Origin: Nitratireductor luteus
GTDB taxonomy: Bacteria; Pseudomonadota; Alphaproteobacteria; Rhizobiales; Rhizobiaceae
Direction of reading: 5' to 3'
Assembly: GCF_026162365.1 (NCBI RefSeq)
Contig: NZ_JAOANW010000004.1
Coordinates: 300,033 to 364,032 of the forward strand
DNA: 64,000 nucleotides
In this document: positions 8,805 to 17,828 of the stretch, piece by piece
Layout of the letters: the number at the start of each line of letters is the position of its first letter
Position numbering within the stretch: position 1 is the first letter of the stretch
Notes under the pieces: generated by a model
Seen by the model: the letters and a program-made list of their open reading frames with translations, nothing else
What the model was told of the DNA's origin: nothing
Database searches by the model: none
Position numbers and translations under genes: made by a program

Positions 8805-10118
8805 TCAGGCGCGCAGGTTCGAGGCGTCGGCAACAAAGGCGCAGATGTCGTCGGTCGCCCATTCCACAAGCGGCTCGCGCGGCTGTTCAAGGTCGAAATG
8901 CCGCCGGCCAACCAGCGCATTGGCGATCACGGCGCTGCGCCAGGCCATCAGACTGAGTTGCGGCTCGGCGATGCCGTGGCTGAAGCGGCCTGCATTGAGG
9001 GCGAAGATGCGCCGGTCCGTCGGCCCGTCCCACTGGGCGGAGAAATCGGCAGCGAGCCGGGGCAAGCCGCTTTCATCCAGTGACAGACGGTCCTTGAGCG
9101 GTGAAAGGCATTCGGGAAGTGCAAATCTGTAGCCTGTCGCCAGCACCAGCATGTCGGCATTGAACATTTCGATGCCACCGTCGAAACCGTTGCGCATGAC
9201 GAGTTGGATATCGTCTCCTTCCCTGGTCAGATCGAGCACGTCCCGATGCGGCAGAAGGCTTGCCCGCGTGCCCTCCGTTGCAAGATGCCTCAGTTCGTAC
9301 AGGCGGCGATAGACGCTGCGAAGCGTGGAGCCGGAAATGCCGTCACCGGCGAGCTTTTGCCGCGCCACGGTGGCGCGTCGGCGCGGCTCGGCCAAGGTGT
9401 GAAAACGCTCCACATAGGGTGGCGCGAACAACTCGTTGGTGAAGGGCGTGTCGTCCAGCGGCTGAAAATTCGGACGCCGGCTGATCCAGGTGATTTCCGT
9501 GCCGGCGGCGGCGTTGGTAAGCAGATGGAGCATGATTTCGGCTCCGCTCTGTCCGCCGCCGACCACGGCGATGCGGCGTCCCGGCGTGCGGTCCAGCCTG
9601 TGGGCGGCCTCGGAGGAATGGAAGACTGCGCTTCCCGGAACGGGTGCCGCCCAGGCAGGGATATGCGGCACGAGCCCGATGCCGAGCGACAGGTTGCGAG
9701 CCAGGCGTTGTTCGTTGTCGAAGGAGAGTGTGAAGGATCTGCCGTCAAAGTCGATTTCCCGCACCTCGCGGTCGAAACTGAGCGTCGGCAGGTTTTCCGC
9801 GACCCAGGCGAGATAGCGAGCGAATTCGCGGCGTGGCACGGCCTCGAAATCGGCGTTGAGAAACTCATAGAACCGCTTGTGGGCGACGAGATAGGCGACG
9901 AAGGACCAGGGGCTGGTGGGGTTCGTCGCCGTCACCAGATCTTTCAGGAACGAGGTCTGTAGTTCCACTCCCGGCAGCATCATGCCGGGATGCCAGTCGA
10001 AGCGCGATTTGCGCTCGAAGAAGCCGAGTTCCAGCCCGTCGATGGAGTCGAGCTGGGCGGCAAGGCTGAGGTTGAAGGGGCCGATGCCGATTCCGGCGAG
10101 GTCGAGAGATACTGTCAT
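8805..10118 (-). CDS. iucD: L-lysine N6-monooxygenase-like siderophore hydroxylase (IucD/RhbE type)
   Basis: 437 residues, near the usual size of IucD. The FAD motif GIGIGPFNLSLA lies at the N-terminus, the NADPH motif VVGGGQSGAE at about residues 185-195, and LATGYRFALPE near the C-terminus. This flavoprotein family N-hydroxylates the side-chain amine of lysine, ornithine or a diamine, the first step in hydroxamate formation. It is the last of four overlapping minus-strand genes in the order iucA-B-C-D, overlapping iucC by ATGA at 10118. The order favours lysine (aerobactin) over diaminopropane, but the substrate cannot be proved from sequence. Confidence 0.88.
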   Translation of the reverse strand: MTVSLDLAGIGIGPFNLSLAAQLDSIDGLELGFFERKSRFDWHPGMMLPGVELQTSFLKDLVTATNPTSPWSFVAYLVAHKRFYEFLNADFEAVPRREFARYLAWVAENLPTLSFDREVREIDFDGRSFTLSFDNEQRLARNLSLGIGLVPHIPAWAAPVPGSAVFHSSEAAHRLDRTPGRRIAVVGGGQSGAEIMLHLLTNAAAGTEITWISRRPNFQPLDDTPFTNELFAPPYVERFHTLAEPRRRATVARQKLAGDGISGSTLRSVYRRLYELRHLATEGTRASLLPHRDVLDLTREGDDIQLVMRNGFDGGIEMFNADMLVLATGYRFALPECLSPLKDRLSLDESGLPRLAADFSAQWDGPTDRRIFALNAGRFSHGIAEPQLSLMAWRSAVIANALVGRRHFDLEQPREPLVEWATDDICAFVADASNLRA

Positions 10119-11950
10119 AGGGAGGCTCCTGACAGGGTGGGGCGGTCGGTTGCTCGGGAAGAAGGCGCCGTTTCGGCGAGGTGGAGAGGATTGTCGAGAT
10201 CGGTACCAAGGTCCGGCAGCGGACGCTCACCGGCATCGCCGTATCCGATGGCGAAGCGGACGCGGTTGATGGCGATGCGCGGTACCTTGGGACGGAAAAG
10301 ATCGAAGAGAGCAAAGCGCTCCGACAGTTCCGGGTGCTCGGCCTGATAGCGCCGGAGGCGTCCGGCGAGCGTTGCGTAGAAGACGGTTTCGTCCAGGCCG
10401 TCATGATCCGCGAGGGCTTCCGAGAGGAAGCGCAGCACGCTTGCGAACTGGCCCGTCTGCAGGTGCTGGAGAAGATGCGCCGGCGGGCGGCGCTTCAGCG
10501 TTTTCCGGACGTTTGCGGGCAGCGTTTCGAGTTCGGGAAACGCCTGATCCACAAGATCGGCATCGCCTTGGAAATCCTTGATGGCGACGCCGACCGGAAT
10601 TGCGCCGTCAAGGATCACCGTCACGTTCTGTCCGTGGGCGATGAAGCCGACCCCGTAGCGGCACATGAAATGGTAGAGCGGAACGGTGACGGCGCCGAAA
10701 AGCCGGTCGAGCCACTCGGCGTGGCTAAGGCCGGAGCGGGCGATCAGCGCGCTGACGATGGGGCGGCCGGATACGTCGCGCTGGGGCAGGGCGCCCATCA
10801 TCATAGGCCGACGACCGTCGGACAGGTGGGCGTCGGGACTCTCGCGCCAGATCACGCCCAGCATTTCGCAGAACTGGTACGGGGCGTCCGGGATGTGTTC
10901 GTAGTGGGGGTGCGGGTAGAAGGCGCCGGCAACCTCCTTAAGGACCTTCAGTGGCTGCAAGGCGGGATCGTAGCGGGCACAGCCGGCGAGCCAGCGGGAG
11001 AAGACCGGGCCGACATCCATGTACTTGCCGGGCACGCCGCGCCACGCGGAGGTGTTGAGGATGGTGATCGGCAGCTTGACGTGAAGCGCGTCTGCCCGGC
11101 GGGTATTTGCCAGCGTGCGCAGCGATTGCTGTGGCACGAAGGGATCGCCGAAGGCGCCGAGCGGCACGAGCCTTCCCGCCGCCACTTCGCCGGCAAACTG
11201 GGCGGCAAGCATGCCCTGCCATTGCCAGGGGTGAACGGGCAGCAGAAAATGGGTATCGGTTGAGACCCCCGCCTCGGCACAGGCGGCCTTCAGACGATCG
11301 CGCTCCCCTTCGTCGAGAGCCGCGCTCAACAGTGCTTCCTCGTCAATGTCGAGCGCGAGCGAGAGCCGGCATCGGTCGCGTGCGGCCGCCAGCCAGAAAA
11401 GCCGGATCGTACCGCCGAACTCGGGGGCATAGGCTGAAAATTCCGTAAGACCCCACCCAAGACGGCCCTTGTTGGCGGGTGCCTTGGGGTGGCCGTCGAG
11501 AAGCCGTTGCAGTTCCGTATCGGGGAGGGCGGCGAGATCGTCGGCGTTCAGATGCGCCCGTGCCGCTGCGATCCGCGCATCGGCCATGAGCGTGTTGTAA
11601 AGCTCCTTGGCATAGGTGCAGAAGGTCGGCGGGGATATGTGGAGCGTTTCGCGCGCGTCCGCCAGAAAGGCGACTGCATCATCGACGGTCTGCTTCTCGC
11701 CGGCCGCGAGCCGCTCGAGGCTTTCGAGGCGAACCGTCAACTGCCCCCAGATGCGACGGACGGCATCGAAGCGGTAGGTCACACCGGAGGCAAGGGGAAG
11801 CTCCCATCGCGTTTGTGCCGGGTCGAGGGGCTCGGGCTGAAATGCCTCCTCGTAGGCAAGCTCGGAGATCATCTTCGCCACCGCGGCGCGATTGACTGCC
11901 CGCCAGCTTTCACGCTCCACCACCCGCCCACCGGGAAGGGGGCCAGGCAT
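10115..11950 (-). CDS. iucC: NIS siderophore synthetase, IucC type
   Basis: 611 residues from the ATG at 11950, which overlaps the iucB stop by one base (TGATG). The open frame runs on upstream to 12610, but only through iucB in another frame. IucA/IucC-family motifs include HPWQW, LKLPITILNTS-like and IKDFQGD; the Lys-Asp-Phe-Gln-Gly-Asp block is in the C-terminal FhuF-like region. The enzyme uses ATP to join a hydroxamate amine to a citrate carboxylate. As IucC it would add the second N-acyl-N-hydroxy amine and finish the siderophore. Slightly longer than the usual roughly 580 residues. Confidence 0.87.
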   Translation of the reverse strand: MPGPLPGGRVVERESWRAVNRAAVAKMISELAYEEAFQPEPLDPAQTRWELPLASGVTYRFDAVRRIWGQLTVRLESLERLAAGEKQTVDDAVAFLADARETLHISPPTFCTYAKELYNTLMADARIAAARAHLNADDLAALPDTELQRLLDGHPKAPANKGRLGWGLTEFSAYAPEFGGTIRLFWLAAARDRCRLSLALDIDEEALLSAALDEGERDRLKAACAEAGVSTDTHFLLPVHPWQWQGMLAAQFAGEVAAGRLVPLGAFGDPFVPQQSLRTLANTRRADALHVKLPITILNTSAWRGVPGKYMDVGPVFSRWLAGCARYDPALQPLKVLKEVAGAFYPHPHYEHIPDAPYQFCEMLGVIWRESPDAHLSDGRRPMMMGALPQRDVSGRPIVSALIARSGLSHAEWLDRLFGAVTVPLYHFMCRYGVGFIAHGQNVTVILDGAIPVGVAIKDFQGDADLVDQAFPELETLPANVRKTLKRRPPAHLLQHLQTGQFASVLRFLSEALADHDGLDETVFYATLAGRLRRYQAEHPELSERFALFDLFRPKVPRIAINRVRFAIGYGDAGERPLPDLGTDLDNPLHLAETAPSSRATDRPTLSGASL

Positions 11951-13047
11951 CACGGCGCCACCTCGCGGAAGAAGCGGCCGCGCTCGCAGCAGACCAGGGC
12001 GGCGCGCTTGTGCGGGAAGTCGAATTCCTTGACTTTCACATAGGCCAGCTCTGTGGTGTAGCTCAGCATCTTCTGATGCGATGCACGCGGCTCTCCCACT
12101 ATGCGGAGCGTGCGCGGCTCGTCGAGAAAGAGATAGTGGGTGACCGAGGAGAAGAGGGCACGGGTCTTCGGCCGGCCGAGATGCCGTGAATTGCCGACGA
12201 GACCGTGCCAGCCGCGGTCGAAATCCTCCGGCTCGTAATAGGGGCCGAGCCGGTCCTCCTTGGCCCAGTAGAACTCGAAATAGCCGGCCGGATCGCCGTC
12301 GAAGCTGGCGATCACTCCGAAAAGATGCGGATCGGCCTCCTGCTCGGCGAGATAGTTGTCCAGTTCCGCCTCGCTTTTGGCGAGCTCCCAGAAATGGGCG
12401 ACACGGCCCTGGTTCATCCAGCCGTGAAAGAGGGAAAGGTCCGTGCGGCGGTCGATCGGCCGGAGCGTGACGGTCAGCTCGATCTCGGGCACCCAGCGCC
12501 GATACATGACGCCCGAAGGCAGCGGCGGACGCAATGGCGGCAGGCGATCCTCCGGGCCGATGGAGGAGCGGAGACAGGGATAGGCCGTGTGGGATTTCTG
12601 CTCGCGCCAAAGCAGTGGGAGCTGCCGGAAGACGGCCCGCTCGACAATGGCGGCTTCCTGCCCCGTGCCTGGGGCCTGCACACGCCCGGTTGCCAGGGCG
12701 GCGACCGGGGGAAGCGCTTTCGCTGCGGGCAGGAGGATGCGGTTCACATCGGGAAGGCGGATGAAGATTGCGTCGATCAGGGCGGCGAGCAGATGCGCGC
12801 CGTCCGGCCGAGCGGGGTCGATCTTCACGTCGGAAAGCCCGGCGCCGTCCGGTCCGTCATGCTGAAGCTGTGCCGTGGCGAGGAATTCGCCGGCGCTTCC
12901 CGAAAGCATGAGCCGGTTGCCGCCGTCGAGCAGCACCGCCACGGGCGTGTCGATGGACGCGGGATAGTGCCAGGTCACGTCATGGCTCCTGGCGGCGCGG
13001 GATTTTTCGGAACGGGCGAAATCACGGGTGGCAGGCTGCACGGTCAC
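11950..13047 (-). CDS. iucB: N-hydroxylysine/hydroxylamine acetyltransferase (IucB/RhbD type)
   Basis: 365 residues with a GTG start at 13047, preceded by AAGGTGAT and 4 bases after the iucA stop. The N-terminal half is variable; the C-terminal half is a GNAT acetyltransferase of the siderophore type, with TVTLRPIDRRTDLSLFHGWM and ASFDGDPAGYFEFYWAKED. It transfers an acetyl group (or another acyl group) from CoA to the hydroxylamine made by IucD, giving the hydroxamate. E. coli IucB is somewhat shorter, so the N-terminal extension is a small oddity. Confidence 0.85.
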   Translation of the reverse strand: MTVQPATRDFARSEKSRAARSHDVTWHYPASIDTPVAVLLDGGNRLMLSGSAGEFLATAQLQHDGPDGAGLSDVKIDPARPDGAHLLAALIDAIFIRLPDVNRILLPAAKALPPVAALATGRVQAPGTGQEAAIVERAVFRQLPLLWREQKSHTAYPCLRSSIGPEDRLPPLRPPLPSGVMYRRWVPEIELTVTLRPIDRRTDLSLFHGWMNQGRVAHFWELAKSEAELDNYLAEQEADPHLFGVIASFDGDPAGYFEFYWAKEDRLGPYYEPEDFDRGWHGLVGNSRHLGRPKTRALFSSVTHYLFLDEPRTLRIVGEPRASHQKMLSYTTELAYVKVKEFDFPHKRAALVCCERGRFFREVAP

Positions 13048-13051
13048 GGGA

Positions 13052-14821
13052 TCACCTTTTGGCCAGGGGGTTTGGCAGTTGAACGTAGCCTGCCAGCGGG
13101 TCGGTCACGTCCGTGTTCTCGTTGATGTTGCCGAGGGAAATCATGAAGTTGCCCTTGGCGCCGACGGTGGGCGAGGAGAGCAGGTAGTCGAGGCAGGTCC
13201 GGTCCTCGATCGGCTCGGCGGCGAGCCTTTCCACAAAGGCGCGGAAGCGGCCAAAAAGCCGGTCCTCGCCGCCGAGGCCGGCCGCGGCCAGCGCGCCGAC
13301 CACCGGGAAGGCGCCGTTGACGAAGAGATAGTAGCCGACGATGCGGGCGGCATCGTCCGTGCCGAACACATGATCCTTGGCTGCCCCGGCTTCCGGCAGA
13401 TGTTCTCTCAGCCTCGGCAGGAAACTGCGGACATAGCCGGTGCCTTGGCAATCGCGGAAATAGAGCCGGTCGGGCCATCCCTCTCGAAGGCCGAGGACGA
13501 GGTTTTGCTGATGGGCGCCGAAGAGGAGCCCGAAACTGCCTTGGGCAATCAGGAAAGGCGCGATGGCGACCTGGAGGAAGCGGTCGAGCCAGCGTTCGGC
13601 GACGCGCTCCGGTGCTTCACCTTCCGCCTTGGCGATGCGGCGGACGAGATCGGCCAGATGGCTGTCGCGGTCGTCTTGATGCCGTTCGCAAAGGGCGGCC
13701 AGCACGGCGGCTTTGGGCTGATGCGCCCCCCGGAACGGGTTCTCCCGGAAGGAGACCATGGTTTCCTTGATAACCGACCCATCGGGCGCGCGCAGCGCAA
13801 GCCATGCCGGTTCGCCCATGACATGAAAACCTGGGCAGCGCGCCTCAAGCGCCTGTCCGATGGGTCCCGCCAACAGCCGGTAGACGGAAAGCCCGCGCGC
13901 GCATTCATGCTCTTCCACCAGGCGACGGGAATTGGTGAGGCGCAGGCTGAGCGAGAATTTCAGCATCCAGTCGGCATCAGCGGAATAGACCGTCCTGAGC
14001 GAGGTCGTCGCCCGCCATTGGGGGCCGCCCAGACCGAGATCCCTTATGAGGTCCGCGCGCATCAACGTGTCGATCAACGGTTCCTGCATCAGCCTCGCGG
14101 CCTGCCAGGGATGCAGCGGCATCAGTTCCTTGCCCGCCTCCGCCTCGGCGCGCCCGACGAGCGCCGGATCGAGGGCGGCGAGGGCGCGCGCGGCTTCCGC
14201 CGCACTGACGGGTGCTGCGCTTTCGCCGGCAAGCAGGACGGGGTCGACGGCCCACCAGCGTAGCGAAAAGGCGTTGCCGTATTCGGGGCCGTAGCGGCGG
14301 GAATCCTCGTTCGTGAACTCGTCGCGGCTGCGCGGGGAAGGATGCACGGCATGGCCGAAACGCAGTGCCTTTTCCGCCTCGATGAAGCCGGGATCGCCCG
14401 CGGCGAAGGGACGCTCCGCTCCAGCCGCTTGGCTCACCTCAGCAATCGCTCCGGCGCTGTCCAGGACGCGGGTGAGGAAAATCCGGCGAGCTTCCGGCAA
14501 AGCACGGCCACCGATGTCAGGCTCGCGCATCAGGAGGATTGCGAGTTCGGGAAGCGTTACCGGCTCGGGCGTACCTCCGTCCCAGCTTACATGCATGGGA
14601 TAGGCGAAGGCGTGCGAGCCGCTCGTGGAATGGTGCATGACGGGCACGCTGATCTCGGCGTGCGAGGCCGGCAAAAGGAGGCAGAGCGTATGGGTGCAGC
14701 CTTGCGGCGCCGTTCCGTCCCCGTTCTCCAAGATCCGCCAGTCGCTCCATTCGCGGATGAGGGCATTCAGGAAGCGGCTGCAGGTGGGGTCGTATTTCAC
14801 TGTCTCGACCGAGATCAGCAT
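13052..14821 (-). CDS. iucA: NIS siderophore synthetase, IucA type
   Basis: 589 residues from the ATG at 14821, chosen because GGAGGTGGG lies 6-7 bases upstream. The frame opens at 14890, but the extra 23 residues lack a ribosome site. The C-terminal half carries FRDCQGTGY and GNINENTDVTDPL, typical of the IucA/RhbC side of the NIS synthetase family. It should couple the first hydroxamate to citrate with ATP. First gene of the four-gene operon; the divergent ShiF-like gene starts 122 bases away, so the gap at 14822-14943 holds both promoters. Confidence 0.87.
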   Translation of the reverse strand: MLISVETVKYDPTCSRFLNALIREWSDWRILENGDGTAPQGCTHTLCLLLPASHAEISVPVMHHSTSGSHAFAYPMHVSWDGGTPEPVTLPELAILLMREPDIGGRALPEARRIFLTRVLDSAGAIAEVSQAAGAERPFAAGDPGFIEAEKALRFGHAVHPSPRSRDEFTNEDSRRYGPEYGNAFSLRWWAVDPVLLAGESAAPVSAAEAARALAALDPALVGRAEAEAGKELMPLHPWQAARLMQEPLIDTLMRADLIRDLGLGGPQWRATTSLRTVYSADADWMLKFSLSLRLTNSRRLVEEHECARGLSVYRLLAGPIGQALEARCPGFHVMGEPAWLALRAPDGSVIKETMVSFRENPFRGAHQPKAAVLAALCERHQDDRDSHLADLVRRIAKAEGEAPERVAERWLDRFLQVAIAPFLIAQGSFGLLFGAHQQNLVLGLREGWPDRLYFRDCQGTGYVRSFLPRLREHLPEAGAAKDHVFGTDDAARIVGYYLFVNGAFPVVGALAAAGLGGEDRLFGRFRAFVERLAAEPIEDRTCLDYLLSSPTVGAKGNFMISLGNINENTDVTDPLAGYVQLPNPLAKR

Positions 14822-14898
14822 TGACCCACCTCCGTGATTGCGTGGGACAAGCAGAAGGAGGCGGTTGCCCTTGCGAACGGAATACGGCAAAAGCCATG

Positions 14899-14916
14899 TG
14901 AAACGTTATATCGTTT
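14899..14916. promoter_or_regulatory. Candidate iron operator between iucA and the shiF-like gene
   Basis: The divergent gap contains TGA-N9-TCG at 14899-14913, one base away from the TGA-N9-TCA iron-responsive (IRO/RirA) box of rhizobia. An overlapping inverted repeat AAACG-N6-CGTTT occupies 14901-14916. Position and symmetry suit control of both divergent genes. The single mismatch lowers certainty. Confidence 0.4.
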
Positions 14917-14943
14917 ATAGCTTATCAGCCTTGGAGCCCCGCG

Positions 14944-16131
14944 ATGAAGGTGATGGGAAAATGCCGAGGCAGCGCACGAGCGCTGGCTGGCCAGCTTGCC
15001 TTCGGCGTGTCCACCATCGGTTTCGGGCAATCCGCCTTCATCGCCCTGGTGCCCCTTATCGCGGTGCAGACGGGTCTTGGAACGGGTGCGATCGGCACGG
15101 CGGCGTCCTTCGGCGCGCTCGCCTTCGTGGCCGGCGCGCCCTTTTGCGGCGCGCTTGGGGCACGCTACGGTCATGGGCGCACTCTGCGCGCCCTTGGCCT
15201 TCTGGTGCTGGCGGGGCAGCTCGTCTTCGCCGGTCTGATATGGGCTGGAATGCTGGCGCCTCTGCTTGCCTTCGCTATCCTCCTCGCCTCGCGGCTGGTC
15301 TATGGCCTCGGGGCCTCGGGCGTCATGCCGGTTGCGCAGGCCTGGGTGTGCGGGGAAGCACCCCGGGAGGAACATCGAGGCCTGCTGGCGCTGCTCAGCG
15401 CCGGGCTTGGCGCCGGCCGCATCCTCGGTTCCGTCGCCGCCATGACGGCGGGCCTGGCGGCACAGCTTCCATTCGTGCTGCTCGTGCTGAGCCCGATCAC
15501 GCTGTTGCTTGCGCCGAAGGACAAGAGGGAGCTTGCCGCCGTGAACGGAGGCGAGGGCAAGCGCCTGTTTCCCTTCGACCGCCGCATCCTGCCGTTTCTG
15601 GCCATCGGCTTTTGCCTGATGGCGGGCTTCGGACAGATGCAGATGATGCTGGGGCCGATCCTGCAGACGAAGCTCGATCTTGCGGCTTCCTCCGCCACCA
15701 CCGCGACCGGCCTCATCCTCACTCTCGTTGCCGCAGCCATGATCCTGATGCAGGTTTTTGCCGTTCCCCGCCTCGCGCTCGGACAGGGCGCCGGTGTAGC
15801 CATCGGCTCGAGCCTGCTGGCGCTCGGAGCGCTTATCGTCGCGGCAAGCAGCGGATTTATCCTTTGCGCGGCTGGACTCGTCATCGGCGGCGTCGGCGTT
15901 GCAATCGCCACGCCCGCCTATCTCGCCTGGCTCCTCTCGCGCGTCCAGCCGGAAGAGCAGGGTGCCGCCGCCGGATGGCTGGCGAGCGCTCATGTGCTGG
16001 GGCAGGGCGCGGGCGCCCTCCTGGGCGGCTACGCCTTTGCCCTGTGTCCGCTGCTGCCGCTTCTTTCCTGCGCCGGCCTTGCCCTGGGGGTCGCGGCGGC
16101 AGTGTGGACCATGAAGCCCGGCGAGAGCTGA
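14944..16131 (+). CDS. MFS transporter, ShiF/IucE-like putative siderophore exporter
   Basis: 395 residues with twelve hydrophobic segments and the MFS loop motif GARYGHGRTLR between helices 2 and 3. It is divergent from iucA, the position of shiF beside the aerobactin genes of enterobacterial plasmids. Members of that group are thought to release the finished siderophore. It ends 29 bases before the convergent RhtX-like gene. The assignment as exporter rests on family resemblance and position; uptake is not excluded. Confidence 0.72.
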   Translation: MKVMGKCRGSARALAGQLAFGVSTIGFGQSAFIALVPLIAVQTGLGTGAIGTAASFGALAFVAGAPFCGALGARYGHGRTLRALGLLVLAGQLVFAGLIWAGMLAPLLAFAILLASRLVYGLGASGVMPVAQAWVCGEAPREEHRGLLALLSAGLGAGRILGSVAAMTAGLAAQLPFVLLVLSPITLLLAPKDKRELAAVNGGEGKRLFPFDRRILPFLAIGFCLMAGFGQMQMMLGPILQTKLDLAASSATTATGLILTLVAAAMILMQVFAVPRLALGQGAGVAIGSSLLALGALIVAASSGFILCAAGLVIGGVGVAIATPAYLAWLLSRVQPEEQGAAAGWLASAHVLGQGAGALLGGYAFALCPLLPLLSCAGLALGVAAAVWTMKPGES

Positions 16132-16160
16132 AATGCAGAGCGGAAGAGCCGATCCTGTCT

Positions 16161-17441
16161 TCATCGCCCGCGCCCTCCGGCCGGCGCGGCAGACAGGCCC
16201 GGTATTGCCGCAGCATGCGTGCGCAGCATCAGCATCGTCGCCAGCACCGCCGCACCCGACAGACCAGCGGACAGTCCGAACAGCGCGCCATAACCCATAA
16301 GATCGGCGAGAGCGCCCGACGACATGGAGCCGGCGAGATAGATGAGAAGCTGGGCGCAGGCGAGGATGGTGAAGTCCGTCCCCGGCTGCTCGGAGGAGGT
16401 GACGCTCATGAACAGGCTGTAGAGCGCGACGATTTCCATGTAGCGGATAAGCGTCTGGAAGGCGGAAGCCCCGTAGAGTGGCCACACTCCGAGGATTGCA
16501 CCCATCGCATGCAGGGCAAAGACGAGGAAGCACACGGTCCTCAGGCTGCCCAGCAGGCCGAGGACCGGCGCGACGCCCCAACGCCGCAAGAGGATCGCGG
16601 CAATGACCGAGCCGGCAAGACCGGCAGTGGCGGCCGAGGCGCCGGAGAGATAGCCGATGACATCGAGCGGAATGCCGGCATCGACCAGATAAGATCCTTC
16701 CATCGCCTTCACGAGCCCCTCGCTTGCCCGGTAGACAAGCGCGATCCAGAGGATCTGCCGCGCCTCCGGGCGGCGCAGGAACGCCATGATGGAGGGGCGG
16801 GAAAGCCGTGCTCCCGCCTGCTCGGGCGCGGGGTCCGCCTCCCGCATGGCGAAGGCGGCGGCGAGCGGCAGCATCGAGATGAGCGCGATGGTGAGGAGCA
16901 TCACGTCCCATCCGGCATAATGGTAGAGCACGAGGCCCATCGTGCCGCCGGCGATCACGCCGAAGGCAACCGCGCCGCCCTGTATGGCGTTGCCGATGGG
17001 CCGCTCCTCCGGCTCCAGATATTTGGAGGCATAGCCGTCGGTGGCGATGTCCTGGGTGGACAGAAACAGCGAAGCGGCAAAGCCGATGCCGAAGATTGCC
17101 CAGACATTGTCGGGCTCCACCAGCATCAGCGACAGGATGGAGGCGATGATGCCGCATTGGGTGAGGATCACCCAGCCGGCGCGGTGTGCCCTCGCGAAGG
17201 GACGAACCCGGTCCACCACGGGCGCCCAGAGGAACTTCAGAACAAGCGGCAAAAGCAGGATGGAGAAGAAGCCGATCGCGGTACGGGAGACGTCCTGCTC
17301 GCGCATGATCGGCGGAATGGCGGCGGCGAAGAGATAGGTCGGAATGCCTTGCGCGAGATAGAGGCCCGCCAGTACGGCAAACAGCCGGTAGCGCGGCTTC
17401 GCAGGCGCGTCGGGGGCGGAGATTGCGTCCGTGGCGGTCAT
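16161..17441 (-). CDS. rhtX: RhtX/FptX-type siderophore permease (MFS)
   Basis: 426 residues, twelve hydrophobic segments. LYLAQGIPTYLFAAAIPPI near the N-terminus and LSTQDIATDGYASK near residue 130 are close to RhtX/FptX and AmpG-like permeases. In S. meliloti RhtX carries the ferric siderophore across the inner membrane as a single protein, replacing an ABC system. Start at 17441: ATGA overlap with the upstream small gene; the open frame extends 50 residues further only as overlap. It is the third gene of the receptor operon (TonB receptor, small protein, permease). Confidence 0.82.
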   Translation of the reverse strand: MTATDAISAPDAPAKPRYRLFAVLAGLYLAQGIPTYLFAAAIPPIMREQDVSRTAIGFFSILLLPLVLKFLWAPVVDRVRPFARAHRAGWVILTQCGIIASILSLMLVEPDNVWAIFGIGFAASLFLSTQDIATDGYASKYLEPEERPIGNAIQGGAVAFGVIAGGTMGLVLYHYAGWDVMLLTIALISMLPLAAAFAMREADPAPEQAGARLSRPSIMAFLRRPEARQILWIALVYRASEGLVKAMEGSYLVDAGIPLDVIGYLSGASAATAGLAGSVIAAILLRRWGVAPVLGLLGSLRTVCFLVFALHAMGAILGVWPLYGASAFQTLIRYMEIVALYSLFMSVTSSEQPGTDFTILACAQLLIYLAGSMSSGALADLMGYGALFGLSAGLSGAAVLATMLMLRTHAAAIPGLSAAPAGGRGR

Positions 17442-17818
17442 GATCGGCCCTTTTCCGGCAGGTGTGCGGCAAGGAAGGGTTTGGCGTCGTCGGTCTTTTC
17501 GGTCACGAGGACCGGGAAATTCCACAATCCGCTGAAGGTGCGCTGCATCTCCTCGCTCGGATTGACGCGGACGATGGCGACCGCCCGGCATGTTGCGTTC
17601 ATTTTCTCGCGTGTGGCCTTGAACCAGAGGTTCTGCGCCTTGCGCTGCTCCTGCGCGAGGTCGAGCGGCACGCGGAAGGCGACCAGGAGCACGAAGGGAC
17701 CGGCTGCACCTGAAATTTCGTTAAGCGCTGCGATATACCGGTCGGGATCATCCTTCCCGACCGGTTCGTCGACGATCAACGATAGAAGTGCTTCTTCCCG
17801 ATGCAGGTTGACAGCCAT
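17438..17818 (-). CDS. Uncharacterised protein between siderophore receptor and permease
   Basis: 126 residues from the ATG at 17818, ten bases after the receptor stop and overlapping rhtX by ATGA. No signal peptide or membrane segment. The central part alternates a beta-like stretch (GPFVLLVAF), a helix with a conserved Trp, a second strand (CRAVAIVRV) and WNFPVLVTE, followed by a C-terminal helix. This alternation resembles SpoIIAA/STAS-like small proteins, but the similarity is only a reading of pattern. The tight coupling suggests a cytoplasmic role linked to siderophore uptake, such as iron release or control of the permease. No function can be assigned. Confidence 0.75.
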   Translation of the reverse strand: MAVNLHREEALLSLIVDEPVGKDDPDRYIAALNEISGAAGPFVLLVAFRVPLDLAQEQRKAQNLWFKATREKMNATCRAVAIVRVNPSEEMQRTFSGLWNFPVLVTEKTDDAKPFLAAHLPEKGRS

Positions 17819-17828
17819 TGCCGCATCC

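Noticed and set aside
10115..12610. An 831-residue open frame covering iucC and half of iucB
   Set aside because: The N-terminal 220 residues are low-complexity Arg/Pro/Ser-rich and lie antisense-free but out of frame over iucB. The IucC family starts after the ATG at 11950.
8805..14821. Rhizobactin 1021 biosynthesis genes proper
   Set aside because: Gene order differs (A-B-C-D rather than C-D-E-F order with the hydroxylase third), and diaminobutyrate transaminase and decarboxylase genes are not present in the window.
14815..17472. An 885-residue minus-strand open frame
   Set aside because: Shadow over rhtX (different frame) and antisense to the shiF-like gene; the real proteins in this area have full family motifs.
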